Assembly (NCBI RefSeq): GCF_000337515.1
Contig: NZ_AOIQ01000017.1
Coordinates: 1 to 64,000, forward strand
DNA length: 64,000 bases
DNA from: Halovivax asiaticus JCM 14624
GTDB taxonomy: Archaea > Halobacteriota > Halobacteria > Halobacteriales > Natrialbaceae
Direction: 5' to 3'
Program-made: the position numbers and the translations under genes
Notes under the pieces: generated by a model
Told to the model about the DNA's origin: nothing
The model's input: the letters and a program-made list of their open reading frames with translations, nothing else
The model's database searches: none
In this document: piece by piece, positions 26,336 to 35,300 of the stretch
Layout of the letters: each line of letters opens with the position of its first letter
Position numbering within the stretch: position 1 is the stretch's first letter

Positions 26336-27346
26336 CTATCGTTCGAGACCGTGAGCGGACGCCACGTCGTTGAGGAGTGCGTCGACCGACTCGTCGATCC
26401 CATCGTCGGGTTCGATCGGCTCGCGACCGTCGAACGTCTCGTGGACGAGTGCGACGCTGTCGGCGAGGACGTCCAGACTGTAGCCGCCTTCGAGGACGAC
26501 TGCCAGTCCGGCGTCGACGGTTTCGGCGATCGACCGGGCGCGATCGGCCATGAGTGCGTAGGCTTCCGTCGTGAGTCGGACCCGCGAGATCGGATCGTGT
26601 CGGTGGGCGTCGAACCCGGCGCTTAGCAGGAGGAGATCGGGGTCGAAGTCACGAAGTGCCGGCCCGAGCAGTTCGTCGAAGACGGCCAGATACGCGCTGT
26701 CGGTGGCTGAATCGGGCATCGGGACGTTTATCGTGGTTCCTTCACCGGCTCCTTCGCCCGTCTCGTCGACCTCGCCGGTGCCGGGGTAGAGCCCATCTTC
26801 GTGGATCGACGCGAAGAAGACGTCTTCGCGGTTGTAAAACAGATCCTGCGTGCCGTTCCCGTGGTGGACGTCCCAGTCGACGATCGCGACTCGATCGGCG
26901 CCGCCGTCGTCGATGGCGTGCTGGGCGGCGACGGCGACGTTGTTGAAGAAGCAAAAGCCCATCGCGTCGTCGACGACGGCGTGGTGGCCCGGCGGTCGCC
27001 CGATGGAAAATGACGTCTTTCGCCCGACCTCTCCAGCGAGTGCTTCGTCGGCGGCCCAGCAGGCGAGTCCGGCGCTCTGCAGGGCCGCGTCCCAGGTCGC
27101 CTCGACGGCGCTGGTGTCCGGATCCCACTCGCCACCGCCATCGTCGCAGAACGAGCGAAACTCCTCGACGTACGCCGGGTCGTGAATCGCCTCGATAGTC
27201 TCGACGGACGCGGGGTCACTCTCGACGTAGGAGACGCCGTGGACGCTCGCGAGGCGGTCGCGAATCGCGTCGAGACGGGTCGGTGCCTCGGGGTGGCGCG
27301 GGCCGGGGTCGTGTCGCAGACAGGTCTCGCTGTACCCAAAGCGCAT
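26336..27346 (-). CDS. hdaI: Histone deacetylase superfamily protein (AcuC/HdaI-like)
   Basis: A 336-residue member of the arginase/deacetylase fold. The Zn and catalytic motifs are intact: GRPPGHHA (His-His dyad, about residues 125-132), FFNNVAVAA, DWDVHHGNGTQ (Zn ligands Asp and His, about 162-172), AGFDAHRHDP (third Zn ligand Asp) and LEGGYS with the transition-state Tyr. It removes acetyl groups from protein lysines or other amines. It follows the doublet histone gene by 7 bases on the same strand, after the RPA gene. As I recall, the same order is seen at rpa2-hstA-hdaI in Haloferax volcanii. The true substrate in haloarchaea is unsettled. Confidence 0.93.
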   Translation of the reverse strand: MRFGYSETCLRHDPGPRHPEAPTRLDAIRDRLASVHGVSYVESDPASVETIEAIHDPAYVEEFRSFCDDGGGEWDPDTSAVEATWDAALQSAGLACWAADEALAGEVGRKTSFSIGRPPGHHAVVDDAMGFCFFNNVAVAAQHAIDDGGADRVAIVDWDVHHGNGTQDLFYNREDVFFASIHEDGLYPGTGEVDETGEGAGEGTTINVPMPDSATDSAYLAVFDELLGPALRDFDPDLLLLSAGFDAHRHDPISRVRLTTEAYALMADRARSIAETVDAGLAVVLEGGYSLDVLADSVALVHETFDGREPIEPDDGIDESVDALLNDVASAHGLER

Positions 27347-27353
27347 CAGGTGG

Positions 27354-27785
27354 TCACTCGAAGAGGGCGAAGTAGGTCTCGATGTCGTCGTCGATGATGG
27401 TGCGTCGGTCGGCGTGTCGAGCGAGAATCGCCGCCGCCCGGGCGACGTTGTCGGCGAAGTCCTCGAGGATGTCCGCGAGGGCGATCCGGGCGTCCATCGA
27501 CACTCGATAGCGGTCGTCGATGTCGAGGCGTGCGATCCGGTCGACGGGAGCGATCGGGAGCGTCAACTCGTCGTCGTCGATCACCGTCTCGACGTCGAAA
27601 TCCTCGGCCATGAGGGTCTTTCTGCCGTCGGCTTCGGCCTGTTGTGCGGCCGTTTCGGCGAGGTTGGCCCCGTGGAGCTGGATCCGCCGTGCCAGTTCTT
27701 GGGCGGCGTCGGCGCTGACGCGCAGCTCGTCCGAATTTCGGCGGATAACCGTGTCCACCGGCGCGAACGGCAACTCGACGTTCAT
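27354..27785 (-). CDS. hstA: Haloarchaeal doublet histone
   Basis: A 143-residue protein made of two fused histone folds. Fold 1 spans about residues 1-68 (LPFAPVDTVIRR, then VSADAAQELARRIQ, then GRKTLMAEDFD). Fold 2 spans about 73-143 (LPIAPVDRIARL, then VSMDARIALADILED, then DRRTIIDDDI). Each has the APVDxxIR start and the terminal R-[KR]-T loop that contacts DNA. The protein is acidic, as is usual for haloarchaeal histones, which may act more as regulators than as bulk packagers. It forms a tight operon with RPA upstream and the HDAC-family gene downstream. Confidence 0.95.
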   Translation of the reverse strand: MNVELPFAPVDTVIRRNSDELRVSADAAQELARRIQLHGANLAETAAQQAEADGRKTLMAEDFDVETVIDDDELTLPIAPVDRIARLDIDDRYRVSMDARIALADILEDFADNVARAAAILARHADRRTIIDDDIETYFALFE

Positions 27786-27857
27786 ACGAAAACGGCCGCG
27801 TGTGACCCCCTTAACCCTTCCGTCACTGACCGGTCAGGGATCGGGGGAACCCGGTTG

Positions 27858-29288
27858 CTAGAAGAGTTCTTCGGCGTCGATGACGCCGTCGTCGACCGGC
27901 CCACGGGCGGTCACTTCTTCGCCGAGACCGACGTCGGTCCCGGAGTCGACGCGCATCGTCGTCTCGCCGTCGTCGAGGATGATCGGCTCGCCCGCTTGCA
28001 CGACGACGCCAGTGAACTCGATCTCCTCGCCGTCCGCCGGGCCGTTCGATTCGGCCGGATCGGCGCTCGTCTCGCCGGTATCGTCCGAATCCGACGCTGA
28101 CGACTTCGACCCATCGCCGTCGGCGAACGACGAGAGGCTCGAGGAATCGCTGCCCCCTTCCGAGTCACTACCTGCGTCGGTCTCGGCCGCGTTCAACACG
28201 GTGATGGTGGAGCGCCAGCCGGCGGAGGCTTCGAGGTCGTCCTGCCAGCCGTCCTGGATCTCGACGTCGGCCAGCGCGACCTCGTCGCCGGGGCCGATGT
28301 CGATGTCGGCCTTTTCGCCCCAGAGCGCGACCCGGAGGTCACCCGTCGCGTCCTGCACGCGGATGTTTCGAACCTGTCCTTCGGAGCCGTCATCGCGGTC
28401 GAAGGTGCGAACCGGGTCAGCCGAACGGACGACGCCTTTCAGGTCGACCGTCTGGTCGATCTCGACGTCCTCGATCGGTGTGCTGTCCGGGACGTACTGG
28501 ACATCTTCGTCGACAACCTCGACCGTCCCCTGATTGCCGACGTGGAGTTCGAGGTTTCCATCGCGTTCTTTGACGTAGCCGTCGACCACCTCGACGACCT
28601 CGCTGTCGTCGATTTCGGTCGCGAGATCGGCCTGCTCGTCCCAGAGGGTGACGCGCACGCGTCCCGTCTCGTCGCCGAGGGTGAGGTTCGAGACCTTCCC
28701 CTTCGAGCCGTCGTCGCGGTCGAACGTGCGTATCGAACCCGTCTCCAGCACCTCGCCGACGAGGGTGACGTCCGAGAGCCCGATCGTGAGGTTCTCGACG
28801 GTGTGTGTATCCGAGACGTTCACCTCGATCTCCGTGTCGTCGTCCGGCTGGGCCTCGTCGACGTTGACCTCGACGCCGCTGTAGCCGTCCTTCGGTCGGC
28901 CCTTGATCCGGAGCACCTGTCCCGCTTCGAGTTCCTCGACGGCGGCTTCGGCGCGCTCGTCCCAGAAGGTGATCCGGACGGCCCCCGTCTCGTCGGCGAC
29001 GTCGACGTTGACGACGCGGCCGTCGTCGTCCTCGCCCTCGCGTTCGAAGGTCTTCACCTCCCCGACGTTCGTCACCTTCGCGACGAATTTCACCTCTTCC
29101 ATTCCCGGTTCGATGTCTGCGATCCCGCCGACCTCGCTCTCGCCTACCTCGTGGGCGACGAGCATGGCGGCCGTCTCCTCGTCCGCGAGCCCGCCCATCT
29201 GCTCGACTTTGGCCTCGACGGCCTCGCGAAACTTCTCGAGGGAGACGTCCGCCTCGAGATCCTCGTAGATCCCCTCGATGTCGCTCAT
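27858..29288 (-). CDS. rpa2: Replication protein A with multiple OB folds (single-stranded DNA-binding)
   Basis: A 476-residue protein beginning MSDIEGIYEDLEADVSLEKF, a typical haloarchaeal RPA N-terminus. After a helical front (to about residue 60) come repeated OB folds recognisable by the recurring sequence V.TFDRDDGSKGKVSNLTLGDETGRVRVTLWDEQAD, seen at about residues 75-115, 170-215 and 275-325. A Ser/Asp-rich linker (about 355-415) leads to a last small OB fold (IEFTGVVVQAGEPIILDDGE). No zinc-finger cysteines are present. It coats single-stranded DNA in replication and repair. I reject the upstream extension (MTILMRGCVLFGHS) as non-haloarchaeal. Confidence 0.93.
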   Translation of the reverse strand: MSDIEGIYEDLEADVSLEKFREAVEAKVEQMGGLADEETAAMLVAHEVGESEVGGIADIEPGMEEVKFVAKVTNVGEVKTFEREGEDDDGRVVNVDVADETGAVRITFWDERAEAAVEELEAGQVLRIKGRPKDGYSGVEVNVDEAQPDDDTEIEVNVSDTHTVENLTIGLSDVTLVGEVLETGSIRTFDRDDGSKGKVSNLTLGDETGRVRVTLWDEQADLATEIDDSEVVEVVDGYVKERDGNLELHVGNQGTVEVVDEDVQYVPDSTPIEDVEIDQTVDLKGVVRSADPVRTFDRDDGSEGQVRNIRVQDATGDLRVALWGEKADIDIGPGDEVALADVEIQDGWQDDLEASAGWRSTITVLNAAETDAGSDSEGGSDSSSLSSFADGDGSKSSASDSDDTGETSADPAESNGPADGEEIEFTGVVVQAGEPIILDDGETTMRVDSGTDVGLGEEVTARGPVDDGVIDAEELF

Positions 29289-29448
29289 GCTATGCCCGAA
29301 CAGGACGCAACCGCGCATAAGTATTGTCAAACGCGCTGGCTGGTTCGCGACGAATCGGCACCCGGAGGCGGGTACCCGCGAAGAAAAGGGTCCGGCGTGA
29401 GTTGGGGGCGTGTCGTCAGCGGGACAATGATTGTGAGGGGGAACTGGG

Positions 29449-30021
29449 CTACAGCTCGGTGTCGGCGGCGGTCGTCTCGTCGACCCGGTCGGTGTGAACG
29501 ACGACTACCGAGGTCGCCTCACCGTCCGTGACATCGACCGTCGCCTTGTAGTCGATCTGACTGATCATCTGCGTACACGTGTCGGCGTCCGTCTTCTCGA
29601 GCCCGACCCTCACCGTCAGCGTGCCGTCTTCCAGCGTCGTGCCGGTGACGACAGCTTCGTGACACGGCGTCGCTGCTTCGAGCTGGCCTTCGATAGTGAC
29701 AGTCTCGCCGTCGGCCGAGACCGTCGCCGTCGCCTCGACGTTTCGCTCGTCTTCGACCGGGTCGTCGAGTTCGGTCTGTGAGAGCGTCTCGATCGAATTC
29801 GTCGTCGACTCGTTACCACTCCCCTCTTCGGACTCGTTTCCGTCGTCGGATTCGTTCCCGTCATCCGACCCGTTGTTTCCATCGTCGATCGATTCGTTGC
29901 CGTCGTCGGACGGATCCTCCTTTTCATCGTCTCCATTGTCTTCGTCGTCGGTTAGACAACCAGCGACGAGTGGGATTGTTGCTGTACTTCCGAGGCCTGC
30001 GAGCAGTTTACGTCGGCGCAT
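29449..30021 (-). CDS. Secreted lipoprotein with acidic repeat linker, unknown function
   Basis: A 190-residue protein. MRRRKLLAGLGSTATIPLVAGC is a twin-arginine signal with lipobox VAGC. A tether of DDGNES-type repeats follows (about residues 24-80), then a small beta domain of about 100 residues (ATATVSADGETVTIEGQLEA, TLTVRVGLEKTDADTC) with two cysteines that could form a disulfide. The function is unknown; similar tethered domains are common on haloarchaeal surfaces. A TATA box 23 bases upstream implies a leaderless mRNA, and an inverted repeat lies just upstream of that box. Confidence 0.8.
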   Translation of the reverse strand: MRRRKLLAGLGSTATIPLVAGCLTDDEDNGDDEKEDPSDDGNESIDDGNNGSDDGNESDDGNESEEGSGNESTTNSIETLSQTELDDPVEDERNVEATATVSADGETVTIEGQLEAATPCHEAVVTGTTLEDGTLTVRVGLEKTDADTCTQMISQIDYKATVDVTDGEATSVVVVHTDRVDETTAADTEL

Positions 30022-30040
30022 ACCCCCACTTCGATGCCTA

Positions 30041-30050
30041 TTATAAAACC
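30041..30050 (-). promoter_or_regulatory. TATA box of the lipoprotein gene
   Basis: On the minus strand this reads GGTTTTATAA, about 25 bases before the ATG at 30021, the spacing expected for a leaderless haloarchaeal transcript. Confidence 0.5.
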
Positions 30051-30057
30051 ACTTCTG

Positions 30058-30083
30058 GATGGTGAAATAGAGATTTTACCATC
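30058..30083. promoter_or_regulatory. Inverted repeat upstream of the lipoprotein promoter
   Basis: GATGGTGAAAT and ATTTTACCATC are 11-base arms with one G-T mismatch and a 4-base centre. The dyad lies directly upstream of the TATA box, in activator-site position. Confidence 0.45.
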
Positions 30084-30196
30084 TGTATTTTACTGTCTCG
30101 CGGGCGTGCCGTATCAACATTATCGCGATGCAATCACCGGACTGCACGTGTCCGTTTCGAAAGGGCTTTAACCGAACCCGCGATAGGAATATTCGA

Positions 30197-30269
30197 GTCC
30201 TGGTAGGGTAGTGGACTATCCTCTTGGCTTGCGGAGCCAGGGACCGGAGTTCAAATCTCCGTCAGGACG
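30197..30269 (+). tRNA. tRNA-Arg (GCG)
   Basis: A 73-base cloverleaf: acceptor GTCCTGG/TCAGGAC with discriminator G, anticodon arm TTGGC-TTGCGGA-GCCAG giving anticodon GCG, and T-arm CGGAG-TTCAAAT-CTCCG. No intron and no encoded CCA. Its 3' end is followed by an array of partial copies of itself. Confidence 0.9.
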
Positions 30270-30428
30270 CTTCTTCCACATCAACACCTTGAGCAGCGCG
30301 AAGCGCTGCGAAAACGCGTTGTGGAAGAAGCGATACGCGGAGATTTGAGCAGACGAGTCGCAGTGCGCGTAGCGACCAACGGGAGCGAGCGCAACCGTCT
30401 CGGCGAGTTCAAATCTCCGTCAGGACGC
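30247..30428 (+). repeat. tRNA-Arg 3'-end duplication flanking a nested-hairpin element
   Basis: The last 23 bases of the tRNA plus one (30247-30270) recur exactly at 30405-30428. Between them lie, in order: a hairpin with 11-base arms (30270-30280 and 30320-30330); an inverted T-arm copy CGGAGATTTGA (30338-30348); a constant block GCAGACGAGTCGCAG (30349-30363); a 30-base spacer with pairing ends TGCGC/GCGCA; and a constant block ACCGTCTCGGCG (30394-30405). The inverted T-arm pairs with the T-arm of the downstream copy, and AGACG pairs with CGTCT, so the unit can fold as nested stems. The constant blocks recur at 52.3 kb. Confidence 0.85.
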
Positions 30429-30589
30429 TCACTCCTCATGCGAGGTCCGAGCGAACGAAGTGAGCAAGGACCTCGATCAGATGAACGGTGAACGAAGTGA
30501 ACCGTGAGTCGCGGATGCTTCGCAGCGCGGAGCATCCGCTTCGTCTTTCGGTCCTGACGTGCCTTACGCTCACGTCCGTTCGCGTAAGA

Positions 30590-30680
30590 CTCCGTCAGGA
30601 CGTTTCTCTTCAGCACACCACTGCGAGCGTAGCGAGCAGTCTGTGTTGAAGGACACTCAAACACGGAGATTTGAGCAGAC
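30590..30680 (+). repeat. Further partial copy of the tRNA-Arg-linked element
   Basis: CTCCGTCAGGACG at 30590-30602 repeats the terminal 13 bases of tRNA-Arg. It is followed by an imperfect hairpin (TTCAGCACA...TGTGTTGAA) and, at 30664-30680, by another inverted T-arm joined to the constant block start (CGGAGATTTGAGCAGAC), after which similarity fades. The 558 bases from 30270 to 30827 hold no gene that I can support and are made mostly of such repeats and short TTCG-centred palindromes. Confidence 0.7.
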
Positions 30681-30827
30681 CGGTGGCAGTGTGAACGAAC
30701 CCCCCGATCGTCGGTCTCAGGTCAGACTCCCTCGTCGAAACGACTATCGGCGCTCGACACGCATCGCAACCTGTCTGGTCAGCGACCCGTCTCGACGCCG
30801 CTGGCTGTTCGACGATCGTTCGATCCA

Positions 30828-31544
30828 ATGACTGACGGTGACGCTCCCGTGGTGGACCTGACCGAACCCGCCCCGACGACCCCGGCCGAGTTCTGGGACG
30901 GTGATACCGTCTGTCTCTTCGTTCACGGCTGGTTCGGGCGGACGGTGAGTGGCGGGTACGCCGCCAGCTTCGAACGCGCGTTCGACCGTCGCGGTGTCGA
31001 GGTCTCGGTCGTCCCGGCCCAGTGGGACGCACACACGATCAACTTCTGGCGGGCGCGCCGGCGGGCGGACGCTGCCGGCGGTCGGCTCGCCGACCGGCTT
31101 CGGGCGATTCGTTCGCGGGCGCCCGACGCGACCCTCGTCGTGCTCGCCCACTCGCTCGGCGCTCGCGTGGTCCTCGAGGCGCTCGTCGACCTCGCTGGTG
31201 ACATCGTCGTCGATACCGTCTCCCTCCTCGCCCCCGGCGTCGACGCCGATTCCGTCTGCGATGGGGGCCGGTACGCAGCCGGCATCCGCGAGTCGGCCAC
31301 ACGGGTGCTGTCCTATCACTCCAGAACCGATCGGACCGTGTGCTGGCTCTACCGGCTCCTCTCGTGCAACGTCGGGCTCGGGTGCCGTGGCGTGGACTGT
31401 CGTGACTCCCCGGCCGGTCACCCAACGATTTTCGAGAGCGTGGACGTCACCGACGTCGTCTCTGGGCACGAGGCGTACGTCGAACCCGGCGAAAACACCC
31501 AGTGGGCCGATCGACTCACTGCGGATCTCTGGAAAGGCGAGTGA
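30828..31544 (+). CDS. Alpha/beta hydrolase-fold protein
   Basis: A 238-residue protein. Strand and oxyanion motif VCLFVHGWFGRTV near residue 27, the nucleophile elbow VLAHSLGARVV (Ser about 108), a candidate acid in LLAPGVDADS and a late His in VSGHEAYVE (about 218) give the serine-hydrolase triad order. It has an unusual cluster of cysteines (CNVGLGCRGVDCRD, about 182-195) that could bind a metal or form disulfides. Substrate unknown. It starts at the ATG at 30828 directly downstream of the tRNA-Arg repeat array. Confidence 0.8.
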   Translation: MTDGDAPVVDLTEPAPTTPAEFWDGDTVCLFVHGWFGRTVSGGYAASFERAFDRRGVEVSVVPAQWDAHTINFWRARRRADAAGGRLADRLRAIRSRAPDATLVVLAHSLGARVVLEALVDLAGDIVVDTVSLLAPGVDADSVCDGGRYAAGIRESATRVLSYHSRTDRTVCWLYRLLSCNVGLGCRGVDCRDSPAGHPTIFESVDVTDVVSGHEAYVEPGENTQWADRLTADLWKGE

Positions 31545-31666
31545 CTAGCCGCTCGACCAACCTGCTCGCGGCGCTCGCACTGTGTGTCCGTTATGTATCG
31601 AGGGATCGCTAGCAGTTGGGCAATGAGCCGTCGAAAAACGCCCACTGCGGGCGTCAGGAGGTGCCG

Positions 31667-32350
31667 TTACTGGCGCCGATCGAGCAGGGCGAGGCTCGCG
31701 AGCAGGCCGAGGAAGGCGCTGGCGCTTCCGAAACCAGGCATCGACGACGCATCGTCGTCAGCTGGCGATCCGGAGCCGTCGTCACCGTCTTCGCCGGTAG
31801 CTTCGTCGCCGTCCGAGTCTCCATCGTCAGCCCCGTCGCCTGCGTTCTCGTCGTTGTCGTCCGTCTCCTCCGACGTTGCTTGGGCGGACCCACCGTCATC
31901 GCCGTCGCTATCCGATGGCGGGGCGCCGAATCCACCGCCGCCACCGCCTCCGGGTGCGTCGCCGACGACGAGGTGGAATTCGTCGTCGCCGCTCGCCGTC
32001 CACGCGGCGTTCTCGTTCGCCGCCTCGCCGTCGACGAGGAAGGTGATCGTCTTGTTCTCGTCGCCGTTCTCGCCGTGGACGACGAGCTTCTCGTCGCCGA
32101 CGGTGGGGCCGCCGTAGGTTCCATTCTCGGAGACGACGATCTCGCCACGCTCCTCGCCGTCGATCATGGCGACGATCTCCGTGCCGGGCGATGCTGGCTC
32201 GCCGTCGACGTACACCTCGCCGTGGAACGAGTGTGGCGGTGGCGGCGGATCGTCGCTCGCTGCGATCGGGGCGGCGGAAAGCGTACTCACCGCGACCATG
32301 GTAACTATCACGACCAGGGCGATCGTTCGGATTCGTGAGTTCGGGTGCAT
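31667..32350 (-). CDS. Secreted PGF-CTERM protein
   Basis: A 227-residue exported protein. A Sec-type signal peptide (about residues 1-31, IALVVIVTMVAVSTLSAAPIAA) is followed by a small beta domain (about 38-130; HSFHGEVYVDGEPASPGTEIVAMIDGE) that resembles an Ig-like or carboxypeptidase-regulatory fold. Next is a Gly stretch, an acidic low-complexity linker (about 140-200), and a C-terminal tripartite sorting signal MPGFG-hydrophobic helix-DRRQ. In haloarchaea, PGF-CTERM proteins are processed by archaeosortase A and lipid-anchored. It lies 46 bases downstream of the giant subtilase on the same strand, so they may be co-transcribed. Confidence 0.85.
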   Translation of the reverse strand: MHPNSRIRTIALVVIVTMVAVSTLSAAPIAASDDPPPPPHSFHGEVYVDGEPASPGTEIVAMIDGEERGEIVVSENGTYGGPTVGDEKLVVHGENGDENKTITFLVDGEAANENAAWTASGDDEFHLVVGDAPGGGGGGGFGAPPSDSDGDDGGSAQATSEETDDNDENAGDGADDGDSDGDEATGEDGDDGSGSPADDDASSMPGFGSASAFLGLLASLALLDRRQ

Positions 32351-32396
32351 TGGATCAGTGGTGTATCGATAAATGGGTGGTCAGGAATCGATGCGT

Positions 32397-35300
32397 CTAG
32401 CCGACGATGGCGCCGGTCGGTGCGGGGCCGATCGCCGGAGCGGTGGCCGACGCGCTCGTCTCGCTCTCGCCCGCGGGTGCGATGCCGAACGCGAGGTCAG
32501 CGCCGTGTTCGACGGAGTTCGCGAGCAGCTGGTTGCCCGCGTCCGTGAAGTTCCCCCCGTCGGTGAAGTAGTCGCGCGCGATGGCCGTGTTCAGGATCTC
32601 GTTTCGATCCGCGTCCACCGCGACTGCGCCGCCTTCGTGTTCGCCGTCGGTGCCGGCGCTCCAGTCGCCGTCGGCGAGGACCGTTCCGCTGTAGTCGTCG
32701 AACCAGGCGCCCCAGGTCGTCGAGCCGTCGTAGACCGTGACGGTGTCGCCGGCGCTCCCGATATCCTCGAAGATCGGGTGATCCGCATCGATGTCGAGTT
32801 CGACCGGTTCACCGTCGGTGGCCGTGGCCTCGGCGGTCCTGACCGCCGGATCCTCGCGGATGTTGTGGAGCCGGTAGACGCCGTCCGCGTAGGCCTCGGA
32901 CGTGCCACCCTGGTAGGAATCCAGGTAGATCGTCGCCTGATCGGAGCCGAGCGCATCGGTAAAGTTCTGAGCGAGTTCGTCGCTCCCGAAGCGCTGGACG
33001 ACGAAGACATCGTAATCGCCCATCGAATCCACGAGCTGGTCGGCCGTGAGCGTCTCGACCGTGTAGCGGCTGTCGAGTCGCTCGTCGAGGACGCTCTCGA
33101 TGGCACCTTCGTGATAATTCGTTTCGTCGACGACGGCCACGTTCACCTCGTCGGGCAGCGTCGGCCCGTCGTCGCCGTCGTCATCGTCAGACGACAGCAG
33201 GTCGAGTTCCGAATAGATCTCGTCGGTCGTTGGGTTCCGTTCGAGGTCGACGCTGTGCTGATATTCGTCGTCCTCGCTCTCGATGTGGACCCAGTAGCCG
33301 CCGAACGGGTTCACCTCGGCGTCGCCGTCGTACTCGTCGCCGAGTGCGTCGACGGTCTCACCGAGGTGGTTCGACCCGTGCTCGTAGGCGACGTGGACGT
33401 TGTCGGGGCTGTTCGAGTTCCCGAAGCCGTCCGCCGTCTCCGTGTAGGCGGTCGGGCTCACCAGGTTCCAACCCTGGTTCAGGTTCTCGGAGCCCGGCAG
33501 GGTGAAGTCGTCTTCGACCTGGAAGTCGAGGACGGCGGCACCCGCGTCGGCGTCGGTGACGAGGATCGCCGAGAGCGAACTCAGGTCGTGGTTGTCGTTC
33601 AGCTGGTTCCACTTCCCGTCACCGGAATCGTAGCCGTAAGCCGTCCCGCCGAAGTCGTCGCCGAAGACGTCGCTGACGGTCTGATCGGTCGTGCCGGGCA
33701 CGCCGATCGTGTACGTCCCGCCTTCGTCCATGACGACGTCGACGGCGATCTCAGTCGTGTTTTCGTCGACGCCGTCAGGCACTTCGGTCAGGAACGGATC
33801 GTAGACGACGTCGCCGCTGACGCCGTTGTTCGCGACCGGACCGCGGTCGCCGAACCAGTTGTGACGTGCGTCTAACGCGTCTTCGCCGGTGTGGGCGATG
33901 GCGGTCTCGGTTGCTTCGAGGTCGTTGAAGCCGATCGAGACGCGGTCGCTCGAGACGTCACCCGTCTCGATCCCGGTCTCGGCCGCGATGGCGTTCATCG
34001 TGGCGTCGACGCTCGTGAACGAACCGGCAATCGAGAGCCCGGTCGTGGTGTTGGTGACCTCGTTGTGCGAGAGGTCGGCCACGCTGGCGTCGTTCTCGAC
34101 GGCGATGGCAGTCTCCGCTTCCGTCACGCTGTTCTCGGTGACTGCCGCGACCGACCCGCCGTCGATGCCGATTCCGACGCCGACGTCGGTGGCGTCGGTG
34201 CCGGTGATCGTGTCGACGGCGCTGTCGGTGGTGCCGATGCCCACCGACGCGTTCGTCACGGAGTTGTTCGTCACGGTGATGGCGTCAGCGCCATCGATCC
34301 CGATGCCGTGCTCGCCCGCGTCGATCGACGTCTCGGAGACGTCGACGAATTCGGAGTCGGCGACGCCGACGCCGATGTCGGTCGCCGAAACCTCGGCGTT
34401 CGTCACGGAACTGTTCTGGCTGTCCGAGACGGCGATGCCGGTCGCGGCGTCCGAGACGCTGCTGTCGGAGACGCTCGCGCCCGTCGCGCCGTCGAGCGAG
34501 ATGCCGCTACTGGCGTTCGACACGCTCACGTCCGTGACGGTGGCGTCGGCCGCCGTGACGGCGACGCCGCCGTTGCCACCGGCATCGACGTCGAATCCGC
34601 TCAGGCTGACGCCGTCGGCACCGATCGAGACGGTGTCACCCGAGGCGTCCTCGGGGGCGACGATCGTCGGCGTCGCGCCGTCGGCGCTCGTGAGCGTCAG
34701 GTTTCGCGTCTCGTCGATCGTGACGGCCTCCTCGTAGGTGCCGTCGGCGACGACGATCTCGGCGCCGTCTGGTGCGAGGTCGACGGCCTCCTGGATCGTT
34801 CCGACGTCACCGGGCACGTCGAGCGGCGCGTCGTAGACGGCCGTGGGCCCGGTCGTCAGGACTATCTCCTCGCCCTGTCGGTCGACGAACGTGTGTTCGA
34901 GAACGACGGAGCCGACCGCACCGTCGTCGACCTCGACGTGGACCGTGTAGTCCTCTTTCGTGGCGTAGTCGGGGTAGGATCGCCACTCGTCGAAGGCGTT
35001 GACGGATCCGTCGAGATACAGCATCAGGTCGTCCTGGTCGATCGTCGAGGACTCGTGCAGGCTCGTCGAGACCTTCTCGAGGCCCTCGACGTCGAAGGTC
35101 GCGCCGACGTCGTCACCCTCGGCGACGTGGTCCAGTTGGTCTTCGACGATGCGAGTGTGCGGCGGCTCGGCCGCCCAGGTGACGGCGTTGCCGAAGATCG
35201 CATCCGCCTCGGCCGTGTAGTCGCCCGCGCCCACGAAGGTCGTGAGGCCGGACGTCGTGAGGAGGACGCTCTGTTTCTCGGCGTCGATGCCGAGACCGGA

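Noticed and set aside
30270-30680. CRISPR array downstream of tRNA-Arg
   Set aside because: The repeats are copies of the tRNA end and are not regularly spaced with unique spacers; no cas genes are present.
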